Source: a virus
Length of the DNA stretch: 60,743 bases
Strand: one strand, 5' to 3'
Virus record (IMG/VR): IMGVR_UViG_3300013285_000001
Coordinates: 1 to 60,743 of that record
Positions 34,437 to 40,898 of this stretch are shown here, one piece after another. The notes under the pieces are model-generated. The model worked only from the letters and a program-made list of their open reading frames with translations. It ran no database searches and was not told the DNA's origin. The position numbers were made by a program, and so were the translations under genes. Numbering within the stretch: the stretch's first letter is position 1; each line of letters begins with the position of its first letter.

Positions 34437-35052
34437 GGCTTTCTCCAAACTCACACAGCAGGGTATCGGCATCGTCAATCGCAGCAACCAAAGCGCACCA
34501 TGCCGTAAAGGCTTTGCCCTCAGTGTCTGCCGCTGACTCAGGGTCAGATTCAACAAGATTTCGCGCAGCATCCTGCACAGTCTTCAGCTTCTTGAGGATT
34601 GCCCACGCATCCCTTAAAGAGGCTTGGGTTTCTTTTAACAAGTCCCATTCTTGGGCGATGGTTTCCGCAGTTGGCTGCGCTGCTGCGTAAAGCGGTTGCC
34701 AATAGTTAGCGTCCCAATCAGCCGCCTTAGGCCTGCTAATTTCTCGCCGCAAAAGTCCCGTTTCTTTGTGCATCCACGCCACCGGCTCCTGCTCAGGCTG
34801 AGTTTTATTTCCTTTTATCTCAGACGGAATAACTGGCTCAGGCTGCGCGAGGGCAGCATGAAGTTCTTGTTTTTTTGCTTCGTACATGGAGTGCAACCAC
34901 TCCACGCGACTAGCGTAGTCAGAAGCCACCCAATCTTTGCTGTCTGGGTATAGAGATTTCGGGAGCGGATAGGGCTTCTGCTCAGGCTTCTGCTCCGGCT
35001 TCGCGAGGGCAGCGCGTACATCGTCGTCAAAAATGATTTGTGGGATGCTCAT
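34429..35052 (-). CDS. Early protein with EPVAW-type repeat
   Basis: A 207-residue protein from MSIPQIIFDDDVRAALAKPE. A Pro/Glu/Lys repeat is followed by EQEPVAWMHKETGLLRREIS and NYWQPLYAAAQP, modules that recur across phages of Burkholderiales, then a C-terminal coiled coil (LKETQASLRDAWAILKKLKT). The function is unknown. It overlaps the HNH-like gene upstream by ATGA. Confidence 0.75.
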   Translation of the reverse strand: MSIPQIIFDDDVRAALAKPEQKPEQKPYPLPKSLYPDSKDWVASDYASRVEWLHSMYEAKKQELHAALAQPEPVIPSEIKGNKTQPEQEPVAWMHKETGLLRREISRPKAADWDANYWQPLYAAAQPTAETIAQEWDLLKETQASLRDAWAILKKLKTVQDAARNLVESDPESAADTEGKAFTAWCALVAAIDDADTLLCEFGESHE

Positions 35053-35579
35053 GCTGCCAACCTCAAGAAAGGGTTTGTGTAGTCGCACCAAGTGAGACCG
35101 CGTTTGATTTGTCCGATCGTGGATTGGCCAACGCCGTATTTCAGGCCGAGGACGCGCTGGGATTCATTCGAGCCGAGGATTTCTTGAGCCATTTCAGCGG
35201 TTAACTTTGCGCGGGTTAACCTGACTTTGTCGCTGATGCGCTTGGATTTGTTGATCCGTTGGGCGACGTTGAATTCGGAGTCGTTTCGGCGTTGAAGCGT
35301 GCTGCGATTGATTTCCGCGAGGTGTTCGAGACGTACGCAGTTGGTGTTTCCGCATGTGTACGTAGCTACTTGCTGAGGGTTCAGCTTGCGTCGCTTGGAT
35401 GTCTCAAGCACCAGCCGGCGCACGGAGACTCCGTTTTTGCCGCCAGGTGCGCGCATCGTTAGACATTTGTTGCCGGACTGGGTAGCCCCGGCTCCGGTCC
35501 ATGTCATGCACCCCGTGTCTTCGTCCGCGACGCATCTTGCGTAGACGATGTTGAGCAGCTTACCGATTGACGTGCTCAC
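35049..35579 (-). CDS. HNH-like protein with C-terminal HTH, degenerate
   Basis: A 176-residue protein starting at a GTG overlapping the upstream stop (GTGA 35576-35579); a longer frame to 35864 runs antisense-like through that gene. It has C-M-T-W-T-G-A-G near the N-terminus, a basic strand VSVRRLVLETSKRRK, and YTCGNTNCVRLEHL, the C-x-N-x-x-C-V-x-x-x-H-L segment of phage HNH nucleases. It ends with an HTH (VLGLKYGVGQSTIGQIKRGL). The His usually found before the first Cys is Tyr here, so cleavage may be lost and DNA binding kept. Confidence 0.7.
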   Translation of the reverse strand: MSTSIGKLLNIVYARCVADEDTGCMTWTGAGATQSGNKCLTMRAPGGKNGVSVRRLVLETSKRRKLNPQQVATYTCGNTNCVRLEHLAEINRSTLQRRNDSEFNVAQRINKSKRISDKVRLTRAKLTAEMAQEILGSNESQRVLGLKYGVGQSTIGQIKRGLTWCDYTNPFLRLAA

Positions 35580-35908
35580 TTTTTGCACGGGTACGCTTGC
35601 GTCAGGGCTCGACTCACGAGGGTGCTTGCCACGTCGTTTCGTTCTGCGGGGTTGTTGTAGAGGTACTTCATGACGATGTCTCCGATCTGCTCGCCAGTCA
35701 CGTTGTTGGGGGCGCAGAACGTGATGCCTTCGTAGGCATCGTGGACGCCCATCACATACCCCATGAAGAATCCAGCCCCATACGTGGGTGTGGCGTAGGC
35801 AGTTTCTTTTCCGTAGTCGAATATCTTGTTTCCGTTTTTGAAGGCTGCGTGTACTGGAGAGCACAGGGCGGCGAGCGTGATAAACGCAGTAGCGAGTAAC
35901 TTGTTCAT
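35576..35908 (-). CDS. Secreted Rap1a/Tai-like protein
   Basis: A 110-residue protein with a clear Sec signal peptide (MNKLLATAFITLAALCSPVH, cleavage after AHA or nearby). The mature part reads GFFMGYVMGVHDAYEG, then FCAPNNVTGEQIGDIVMKYL and ALTQAYPCKK. The G-Y-x-x-G-x-x-D helix, C-x-P, y-L-x-x-x-P and final P-C are the pattern of the Rap1a/Tai immunity family (type VI peptidoglycan amidase inhibitors). Location would be the periplasm. Its role in a phage is not known. Inhibiting lytic enzymes or superinfection are possibilities. Confidence 0.75.
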   Translation of the reverse strand: MNKLLATAFITLAALCSPVHAAFKNGNKIFDYGKETAYATPTYGAGFFMGYVMGVHDAYEGITFCAPNNVTGEQIGDIVMKYLYNNPAERNDVASTLVSRALTQAYPCKK

Positions 35909-36111
35909 TCGAATTCCTTTTTTAGCTCGATGTACTGGGCGTGGCGAAGACGCTTATCGTCTTCGTCTTTGTATGTGTATGCGACGAATTTATCTAGAAA
36001 CTCTGCTGCAAGTTCAGCAGGCGTTGCGTACCATTCCTCTTCGCGCTGGCTAGAGATGCTGGCTATGAAATTTTCGATAGTTTCTTGGAGCAGTTCTCTG
36101 TCGAGTTTCAT
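35905..36111 (-). CDS. Small early protein, unknown
   Basis: Sixty-eight residues, highly charged and helical: MKLDRELLQETIENFIASIS, EEEWYATPAELAAEFLDKFV, KRLRHAQYIELKKEFE. It is coupled to both neighbours by ATGA overlaps. No family was recognised. Confidence 0.75.
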   Translation of the reverse strand: MKLDRELLQETIENFIASISSQREEEWYATPAELAAEFLDKFVAYTYKDEDDKRLRHAQYIELKKEFE

Positions 36112-36440
36112 TTCAGTATCTCTGCGGTTGGTTCAGCGCCGTTCCACTCACTGCCCATCTCGGTCTCGGATGCTTGTTCTATAGCGTCTTCTTCCGATTC
36201 AGCTTCGATGTGAAAGACGATAGTTTTTTGCAGCTTGACCGCGTAGGTTTGTTGCGCAGGGATTGGTTTTTTCGTCTCGAAGTATTCAAACAGAAACTCG
36301 GGGTCGTCCAGCAGTCTTTGGTAGTGGACGCAGTCTTGCAGCTCTTGTTTGCTCATACGTGTACCGTGGGTCTGCAGGTAACACAGTATTGCGTTCTGGA
36401 ATATGGCGCGGTACGCGTGAGGTTGTGTGGGCCTGGTCAT
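36108..36440 (-). CDS. Small early protein, unknown
   Basis: A 110-residue protein. The helical N-terminus (RAIFQNAILCYLQTHGTRMS) is followed by KLQKTIVFHIEAESEEDAIE, a segment resembling the short domain found in many phage proteins where a beta strand precedes E-A-x-S-E-E-D-A. It overlaps its downstream neighbour by ATGA. The function is unknown. Confidence 0.75.
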   Translation of the reverse strand: MTRPTQPHAYRAIFQNAILCYLQTHGTRMSKQELQDCVHYQRLLDDPEFLFEYFETKKPIPAQQTYAVKLQKTIVFHIEAESEEDAIEQASETEMGSEWNGAEPTAEILK

Positions 36441-36449
36441 TGAGTGCTT

Positions 36450-36605
36450 TCAGCTGAACCACAAGAACAAACCGTGGAGTATTCCGATCGGGAAGAAGAT
36501 CGCACCGGCGACAAGGAACCCCCACATAGCGTGCCCGAAGCAGTAGAAGATGTGGGTGAGCCAGGCAGCGATAACTGCGATGTAGAGGGCGATTGCCATG
36601 TTCAT
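36450..36605 (-). CDS. 51-aa membrane protein
   Basis: It begins at MNMAIALYIAVIAAWLTHIF (ATG at 36605; ATG at 36599 is also possible). Two hydrophobic segments, about residues 3-19 and 24-48, cover nearly the whole protein, with a Gly/Phe/Trp-rich second helix. It overlaps the next upstream small membrane-protein gene by 4 bp. A role in membrane modification is inferred only from topology. Confidence 0.7.
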   Translation of the reverse strand: MNMAIALYIAVIAAWLTHIFYCFGHAMWGFLVAGAIFFPIGILHGLFLWFS

Positions 36606-36712
36606 TTTTCGAACGCTCCCATAAACAGCGCGACCAGGGTTCCCGCGCAAATGACGGCGATCAGAAGATCAGCCAGGTGGTGTTTGTAGGTTTTGGCAAT
36701 ATGTTCATCCAT
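36602..36712 (-). CDS. 36-aa single-pass membrane protein
   Basis: MDEHIAKTYKHHLADLLIAV, then ICAGTLVALFMGAFEK: a short polar N-terminus and one membrane helix. The start overlaps the upstream stop by 8 bp, and the stop overlaps the next membrane gene (ATGA). The two consecutive mini membrane proteins are probably made together. A longer frame to 36799 is antisense-like overlap. Confidence 0.65.
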   Translation of the reverse strand: MDEHIAKTYKHHLADLLIAVICAGTLVALFMGAFEK

Positions 36713-36959
36713 GAGCGACCTCTTCATACTCTTGTTCAGCGGCGCTGATTTCATTGAGATACTCGTCGAGTTCATCTGCATCCATGTGGGCATAGCCAAC
36801 GAATCCGTTGGTTAGCAGGTCACGAACGAGATCAGTCAGGTCGAAGGTAGAGTTGATGACGTTTTCAACAACGATGCTGACCAGCTCGGCTTCCGAGGGC
36901 TCGGGAGCTTCGAGGTAGTCCTGCCCGAAGTTGATCCGGGGGGTGATGCTCAGAGTCAT
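36705..36959 (-). CDS. Small acidic early protein
   Basis: Eighty-four residues, very acidic in the second half (MDADELDEYLNEISAAEQEY) with helices LVSIVVENVINSTFDLTDLV. It overlaps the upstream gene by ATGA. No domain was recognised. Confidence 0.75.
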   Translation of the reverse strand: MTLSITPRINFGQDYLEAPEPSEAELVSIVVENVINSTFDLTDLVRDLLTNGFVGYAHMDADELDEYLNEISAAEQEYEEVAHG

Positions 36960-37207
36960 TTGAGGGTTCCCCTCTGGATCTGGTCAGCGATGTCTTGTCC
37001 GCCGATCTTTCCGATCCATCCTTCACCCGTCCAGCCGTACGCGGAGAACTTGATGGACAGCTCGTTCTCGCCCCAGGTGATCGTCAAGCTGACGGAGCTT
37101 GTGCTGAGTGCTCGTTTAACGAGCGCCATGATCTGGGGACGTGATGGCTTGCGGGCGAAGTCCATCACCATGCCGAGTCCCTTGGCTGCGTTCATGGCGG
37201 TGCTCAT
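36956..37207 (-). CDS. Small early protein, unknown
   Basis: Eighty-three residues from MSTAMNAAKGLGMVMDFARK at the ATG at 37207, overlapping the stop of the DUF3150-like gene. A second half of beta strands follows (SSVSLTITWGENELSIKFSA) and then GWIGKIGGQDIADQIQ. The function is unknown. Confidence 0.7.
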   Translation of the reverse strand: MSTAMNAAKGLGMVMDFARKPSRPQIMALVKRALSTSSVSLTITWGENELSIKFSAYGWTGEGWIGKIGGQDIADQIQRGTLK

Positions 37208-38040
37208 ACGTACCCCGTCATCTTGGCGAGTATTTCGTCCGCGTCGTCGGCCATCTGCTTGCGCAGCTCGGGGTTGTGCTTCAGAGCTTTTGCCGAGGAC
37301 GGGAGCATGTCCTCCATGTCTTTGCACAGCTCATCGATGAGCGGGTCGTCGGTGATGTTGAGACCGGGGAGACATTCAATGAGCTCCCTGGCGTTGGTCA
37401 CCATCGTGTCGAAGATGCGTGGGTCTTCGATCTTCATGGTGGTGGCGATGCGGGACACGACTTCCTGGACCCTTTTGTAGACGTCTTGCACAGCGCCTTT
37501 GAGTCGTTCATTGTTCTCGGCCGCGATGGAGGCACGGATCTCGTTGGCGGTGTCGTTGTTGACGTCGACCCGGAAGTCAGCCTCGTTCGGGATGTGCCGC
37601 ATGGAGATCTTGACGTCGAACAAGTTGGGCAGGTTAGCCGGGAGGGGGTAGTCGCCGGCGTCGAACAAGGTGCCCAGGCGCGACGGCGCATCCGCCAGGA
37701 GTTGTGGGTATTCCTTGTAGAAGACTCGGCACACGGTGGCGTCGGTGTTCTTCAAGTCGCGCATGCCGTCTTGGAACTTTTGGAGCAACTTCGCAGGGAG
37801 AAGTCGATCTCCAGCGTCGTCCCACGGCATGGTCAACTTGTAGTGGAGCGCGCGGATGGCTGCACCGCTGGACTTGAGCGGCTTCATGGGTTCTTTGGGA
37901 ACCAATGATTTGGTGTACCGCCCTGCGTCCTTGGCGTTGTGGATCTGATCGATCTCGTCAGCGACTCGTTTATCGGACTTCGTAGCTCCCCACCGATTAA
38001 CGGTGACTCGTGTGAGCATGGCTTTGGTCTGGAGGCTCAT
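37204..38040 (-). CDS. DUF3150-like protein of the MoxR-VWA module
   Basis: A 278-residue all-helical protein: MSLQTKAMLTRVTVNRWGAT, ALHYKLTMPWDDAGDRLLPA, FRVDVNNDTANEIRAS, LIECLPGLNITDDPLIDELC and a C-terminal DADEILAKMTGYV. I recall this pattern (K-A-M-L-x-R-x-x-x-x-x-W, then T-x-P-W-x-D-x-G-x-R-L-L-P) in phage proteins encoded beside a MoxR ATPase and a VWA protein and sometimes called DUF3150. Here it lies directly downstream of the MoxR gene, with one 53-aa gene between. An adaptor role with that pair is inferred. Confidence 0.65.
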   Translation of the reverse strand: MSLQTKAMLTRVTVNRWGATKSDKRVADEIDQIHNAKDAGRYTKSLVPKEPMKPLKSSGAAIRALHYKLTMPWDDAGDRLLPAKLLQKFQDGMRDLKNTDATVCRVFYKEYPQLLADAPSRLGTLFDAGDYPLPANLPNLFDVKISMRHIPNEADFRVDVNNDTANEIRASIAAENNERLKGAVQDVYKRVQEVVSRIATTMKIEDPRIFDTMVTNARELIECLPGLNITDDPLIDELCKDMEDMLPSSAKALKHNPELRKQMADDADEILAKMTGYV

Positions 38041-38198
38041 GTGGGTTCCTTTGTTCCTTGCTTCCGGTTGAAGTACGCCAGCAGCCTGAACTTGCGCCAG
38101 GTTCGGGCAATATCAGTCGAGTACGACGGTGTGTACTTGGATGGTTTGTTCCCGGTGAGCGATCGCAATGGAGTTACTTGAGTTGCTGGTGTGCTCAT
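38037..38198 (-). CDS. 53-aa early protein
   Basis: A short gene: MSTPATQVTPLRSLTGNKPS, then KYTPSYSTDIARTWRKFRLL and AYFNRKQGTKEPT. It is basic and C-terminally helical, and its stop overlaps the next start as ATGA (38040-38037), typical of this operon. Its upstream 48 bases are the GGGTTA repeats, and there is no Shine-Dalgarno, so translation may depend on coupling or on the leader. I recall the motif P-S-Y-S-T-D-I-x-R-T-W-R-K in other phages, but no function. Confidence 0.75.
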   Translation of the reverse strand: MSTPATQVTPLRSLTGNKPSKYTPSYSTDIARTWRKFRLLAYFNRKQGTKEPT

Positions 38199-38203
38199 TG
38201 GGA

Positions 38204-38245
38204 GGGTTAGGGTTAGGGTTAGGGTTAGGGTTAGGGTTAGGGTTA
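38204..38245 (+). repeat. Seven GGGTTA hexamers (telomere-like)
   Basis: Seven perfect GGGTTA units plus a partial GG lie between the MoxR gene and the 53-aa gene, 5 bases from the latter's ATG. On the transcribed RNA the sequence reads CCCUAA repeats; on the + strand four or more G3 tracts allow a G-quadruplex. The block is noncoding. Confidence 0.95.
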
Positions 38246-38261
38246 GGCGCGAATCGTCGTT

Positions 38262-39257
38262 TCAAATCAGGATGTCCTGGTTAGCCAATCCCCAGTCCAT
38301 GTACGACGGGCATTGATAAATGGCTTCGTCTTTCGTTGTGGCACCGCGAACGAATACAACCTGGATTTCACGTGGCAGCCTGGCTACGTACCTCATGATT
38401 CGGTCGAAGTTCGAGGTGGTGGTTTTGTCGTCCACCAGGGTGGTCACGACTGCGTGCATCACGGCCTGGGAACCAGGGAGCTTTGCTTCGTCGGGATTGA
38501 GCAGGATGGAGTCAATATCCGGCATCGACGCAATGTCGCGGCAATACCCGACGAATTTGGCAGCGTGGCCTTCTCCAATGACGCCTTTGAGGATCTCAAA
38601 GGTCTCGGTAGGCGAGTACCCGTCGTTGTAGATGGTGTTAACCATGTACCAAGAACGAGGGGTCGGGAAATTCCGGGGATTGATGGCGGAATCAAAGTCG
38701 TGCAGGGATGCAGGTTGAAACCTGATGTAGCTGCGAATGTTTCTGTGGATTCCGTCCTTTTGTGCCTGGCGAGCCCAGTCGTCCGCGTCGATTTCAAAAT
38801 CCAGGTGGATGAACCTGTTATTCAAAGGCGCTGGCATGGAGTGCGTCACTCCACGGTCGCCGACGTTGTTGCCCGCAGCGACGATGGCCCAGTGATCGGG
38901 CAGCTTGTAGGAGCCGATAGCACGATCAAGGATCAACTGGTACGCACCGGATGCCACGGCGGGAAGGGCTGCGTTGCACTCATCCAGGAACAAGATGCCA
39001 GGTGGGTCAGTCTCTTTGGGCAAGAAGTCCGCAGGCAACCAGTGCATCTTTCCGGCCTTGAGGTCGGGGCACGGAAAGCCGCGAAGATCGATCGAGTCGA
39101 GTTGACTCAGCCGGACATCGTTGAGCTTCAGTGATAGTTCATTCGCAACTTGTTTGACGACCGTGGACTTGCCGACGCCGGATTTGCCCCACAGGAACAC
39201 AGACGTTTTCGATGCCATCAGCTTGGGCAGCACTTTGGCGATGGTGGAGGGTTTCAT
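38262..39257 (-). CDS. MoxR-type AAA+ ATPase
   Basis: A 331-residue protein. Walker A GKSGVGKS at 24-31, Walker B LFLDEC with D92-E93, sensor 1 AAGNNVGDRG at about 128-137 and an arginine-finger region APLNNRFIHLDFE define an AAA+ module of the MoxR/RavA group. The C-terminal part (YGYCRD-like helix and RQP-type lid) is short, as in phage members. It would act as a hexameric remodelling motor with the VWA protein at 32678-33796. A TCTAAGTTAGA palindrome lies 18 bp before the start. Confidence 0.9.
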   Translation of the reverse strand: MKPSTIAKVLPKLMASKTSVFLWGKSGVGKSTVVKQVANELSLKLNDVRLSQLDSIDLRGFPCPDLKAGKMHWLPADFLPKETDPPGILFLDECNAALPAVASGAYQLILDRAIGSYKLPDHWAIVAAGNNVGDRGVTHSMPAPLNNRFIHLDFEIDADDWARQAQKDGIHRNIRSYIRFQPASLHDFDSAINPRNFPTPRSWYMVNTIYNDGYSPTETFEILKGVIGEGHAAKFVGYCRDIASMPDIDSILLNPDEAKLPGSQAVMHAVVTTLVDDKTTTSNFDRIMRYVARLPREIQVVFVRGATTKDEAIYQCPSYMDWGLANQDILI

Positions 39258-39274
39258 GGGTGGATCTCATTCGG

Positions 39275-39285
39275 TCTAAGTTAGA
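39275..39285. promoter_or_regulatory. TCTAAGTTAGA palindrome, second copy
   Basis: Identical to 26899-26909. It stands 18 bp upstream of the MoxR start, in the 67-bp gap after the preceding gene. Two identical palindromes in front of two replication-region genes point to a common regulator or a host-type promoter component. Confidence 0.5.
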
Positions 39286-39324
39286 TGGAAGAACTCAGGG
39301 CGTGGGTGTGCCCTGAGTAAGTGT

Positions 39325-39531
39325 TTAGTAGGCTTCGAACCCGAAGCTCTTGACGTTGCTGGGTTTGTGCTTGGCCGTAGCCTTGTTCATGATCAACACG
39401 TCTGTGCGACTCAAGTTGCCCCAAACAATGCGCTCCATGTCCAAGGTGTCGACCCAGAACACGTACCTGGGCTCGAACCTTCGGGGGTTTGGGGTGGAGT
39501 TGGGGGTGGGATCGGGTTCGGGATCAACCAA
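39325..39531 (-). CDS. Small early protein, unknown (start uncertain)
   Basis: About 68 residues. The conserved-looking part is RYVFWVDTLDMERIVWGNLS followed by TAKHKPSNVKSFGFEAY. The Y-V-F-x-V-D-T-x-D-M-x-R-V-x-W-G and final S-F-G pattern is known to me in phage early proteins. The frame is open to 39663 but upstream residues are shadow. The only sensible start is TTG at 39531, overlapping the upstream stop by 8 bp and lacking a clear ribosome site. Confidence 0.6.
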   Translation of the reverse strand: MVDPEPDPTPNSTPNPRRFEPRYVFWVDTLDMERIVWGNLSRTDVLIMNKATAKHKPSNVKSFGFEAY

Positions 39532-39958
39532 CTTGCTGCGGCTTGTGATCTGCGACGAAGTCGAAGAACGTCCGGTCGTCCATGTTGTCGAGCGTGTCAT
39601 GGAGCACGCGTGACGTGTTTGCATGGAGTTCATCGAGCCCCATCGACGCCACTTCGCCGGCAACGTACGAGTCTTGGCAGTAGTCGCGGAGTTGCTGCGG
39701 GTCCATGCGGGTGACTTTTTCTTCTTTTTCTTCTTCTTCTTCTTCTTCTTCTTCTTTCCGATCCGAGATGTGGGTCGGCATGTTCTCGAGGTGCAGCAGC
39801 AGCAGCGAGTACGCGTCGATGTTTGGCCAGCCGCTCTCGGCGTGACGGTAGACGTGAGCGAGCTTCTCGAATTCGACCAACCAGCCGTTGGGGGTGGCTG
39901 GGTCCGAGGCGATGAAGTCGATTTCGATCGATGATGAAGTGGGCAGTGGCGCGTTCAT
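39524..39958 (-). CDS. Early protein with Glu run
   Basis: A 144-residue acidic protein. Residues 20-60 contain a Trp/Tyr-rich segment, NGWLVEFEKLAHVYRHAESG, and LLLLHLEN. A run of about ten Glu with one Lys follows, encoded by a GAA repeat (TTC on the + strand), and then QQLRDYCQDSYVAGEVASMG. The function is unknown. The leader is G-rich on the + strand. Confidence 0.75.
   Translation of the reverse strand: MNAPLPTSSSIEIDFIASDPATPNGWLVEFEKLAHVYRHAESGWPNIDAYSLLLLHLENMPTHISDRKEEEEEEEEEKEEKVTRMDPQQLRDYCQDSYVAGEVASMGLDELHANTSRVLHDTLDNMDDRTFFDFVADHKPQQVG
39719..39755 (+). repeat. (TTC)n microsatellite
   Basis: About ten TTC/TTT triplets read as GAA/AAA codons on the coding strand, giving the poly-Glu tract. 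Slippage would change the acidic linker in frame. Confidence 0.9.
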
Positions 39959-39962
39959 GGTG

Positions 39963-40016
39963 GTTCCTGGGGTTGGGAAGGGTTGGGAAGGGTAGGGATG
40001 GGTGGGGCGGGAAAGT
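39963..40016 (+). repeat. G-rich tract, candidate G-quadruplex
   Basis: At least six runs of three or more G within 54 bases, in repeated GGTTGGGAAG-like units, in the leader of the gene at 39524-39958. Similar tracts are at 38204-38247, 39481-39513 and 40559-40577. Confidence 0.6.
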
Positions 40017-40050
40017 AGATTCCTCGCCGCCCCGTTCGAGGTTGAAAGGG

Positions 40051-40087
40051 GGCCGCAGCTTAAAGAATTTCAGCTGGAACTGCGGCC
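40051..40087. repeat. Inverted repeat in 182-bp intergenic region
   Basis: Arms GGCCGCAG (40051-40058) and CTGCGGCC (40080-40087) with a 21-nt loop. The region 39959-40140 contains no gene I can support; it holds this repeat and the G-rich tract, and so is likely regulatory. Confidence 0.65.
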
Positions 40088-40140
40088 GGGCATCCAGTTC
40101 GCATCTACTGGGTTAGTGGGACGCCCCGTTAGGCACCAGC

Positions 40141-40425
40141 CTATGTTTGGGGGGAGATCTTCTCGAGCTCAACCAACCACTGCAGGTACACAGCAGCCTT
40201 GGCGTAGTCTTCGAGCCCGTTTTCGTTTTTGAACTGGGCTCGGGACATGTACTTGATGATGTTTCCGAGGTAGTAGCCACGCAGGGCTTCTCCTGACAAC
40301 TTGGCGCGGATGAAGTCGATGGTCTCGATGCCACCATGCGTGTAATGGTTGGGGGCGAGGACTGGGTTGTCTATGCGCGGGAAAGCGTTGGGGTCTGGGC
40401 GAGGGCGGTGGCCAGGTACGTTCAT
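40141..40425 (-). CDS. DUF3310 protein (SaV-like)
   Basis: Ninety-four residues. It reads NHYTHGGIETIDFIRAKLSG, then YYLGNIIKYMSRAQFKNENG, then DYAKAAVYLQWLVELEK. The H-Y-x-x-G-G-I-E, G-N-x-I-K-Y-x-x-R-A and K-A-x-x-Y-L motifs are those of DUF3310, a helical protein common in phage nucleotide or replication regions. It overlaps the upstream 56-aa gene by ATGA. Confidence 0.9.
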   Translation of the reverse strand: MNVPGHRPRPDPNAFPRIDNPVLAPNHYTHGGIETIDFIRAKLSGEALRGYYLGNIIKYMSRAQFKNENGLEDYAKAAVYLQWLVELEKISPQT

Positions 40426-40592
40426 CGCAGTTTCATCCTCTGAATCAACAACGTGTACTCAAGCTGAGCCAGGGGGACCAGGTCTTCAAGCGTGAGCAGG
40501 TACGCACGCAGGCGTTCCATGCGCAGATCCATTGCTGTCTTTTGGGCTTTGTAGATCATTGGGGTGGGGGTGGGGCTTGGAGGTTGTTTCAT
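40422..40592 (-). CDS. 56-aa helical early protein
   Basis: A short gene: MKQPPSPTPTPMIYKAQKTA, then MDLRMERLRAYLLTLEDLVP and LAQLEYTLLIQRMKLR, a Pro-rich start and two amphipathic helices. The stop overlaps the start of the DUF3310 gene (ATGA). It overlaps the tail of the zinc-ribbon gene at 40486-40692 by about 107 bp, so one of the two C-/N-terminal regions is loosely constrained. Confidence 0.7.
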   Translation of the reverse strand: MKQPPSPTPTPMIYKAQKTAMDLRMERLRAYLLTLEDLVPLAQLEYTLLIQRMKLR

Positions 40593-40692
40593 ACGTGGTG
40601 AACCTGTGTAAGTTGGCGCATTCCCTGTGCCGTGTTGTGCCTTGCCTCGTCGCCAGTACGCGCGTCCAGACTCCGCAGATAGGGCAGTTCAC
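40486..40692 (-). CDS. Small zinc-ribbon protein (NrdR zinc-finger-like)
   Basis: Sixty-eight residues from GTG at 40692 (read as Met), which overlaps the upstream stop as GTGA. The sequence NCPICGVWTRVLATRQGTTR then HRECANLHRFTTYE has C-x2-C and a Cys plus His pair, like the N-terminal zinc ribbon of NrdR and its phage homologues. The C-terminal 30 residues overlap another gene and are probably unstructured. Confidence 0.75.
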   Translation of the reverse strand: MNCPICGVWTRVLATRQGTTRHRECANLHRFTTYETTSKPHPHPNDLQSPKDSNGSAHGTPACVPAHA

Positions 40693-40898
40693 GCAGGGAC
40701 CAGGGCGGTGGCAGTGGCGGAGGCGGAGGCGGCGGTTTGGCAGCCCGCGCACGTCCAGAGCCGGGTACGTCGGTCAGTCTTGCCTCCGAGGTCAGCCCGT
40801 GGCTTCGAGCATCCCCAGCACATCCTGTTGCGGGGGTAGCCTGGGCCGGCAGCTGGCTGGACCATGCTCACGTCGAGCGGGTGGGTCTGCTTGATCAT
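40689..40898 (-). CDS. Small zinc-ribbon protein
   Basis: Sixty-nine residues from the ATG at 40898 (an internal Met is also possible). The core is CWGCSKPRADLGGKTDRR, then WTCAGCQ, two C-x2-C knuckles, followed by an Ala/Ser/Thr tail. The motif M-C-W-G-C-S-K-P-R-x-x-L-G-G-K is known to me from phage early regions. Nucleic-acid binding is likely; the target is unknown. Confidence 0.75.
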   Translation of the reverse strand: MIKQTHPLDVSMVQPAAGPGYPRNRMCWGCSKPRADLGGKTDRRTRLWTCAGCQTAASASATATALVPA

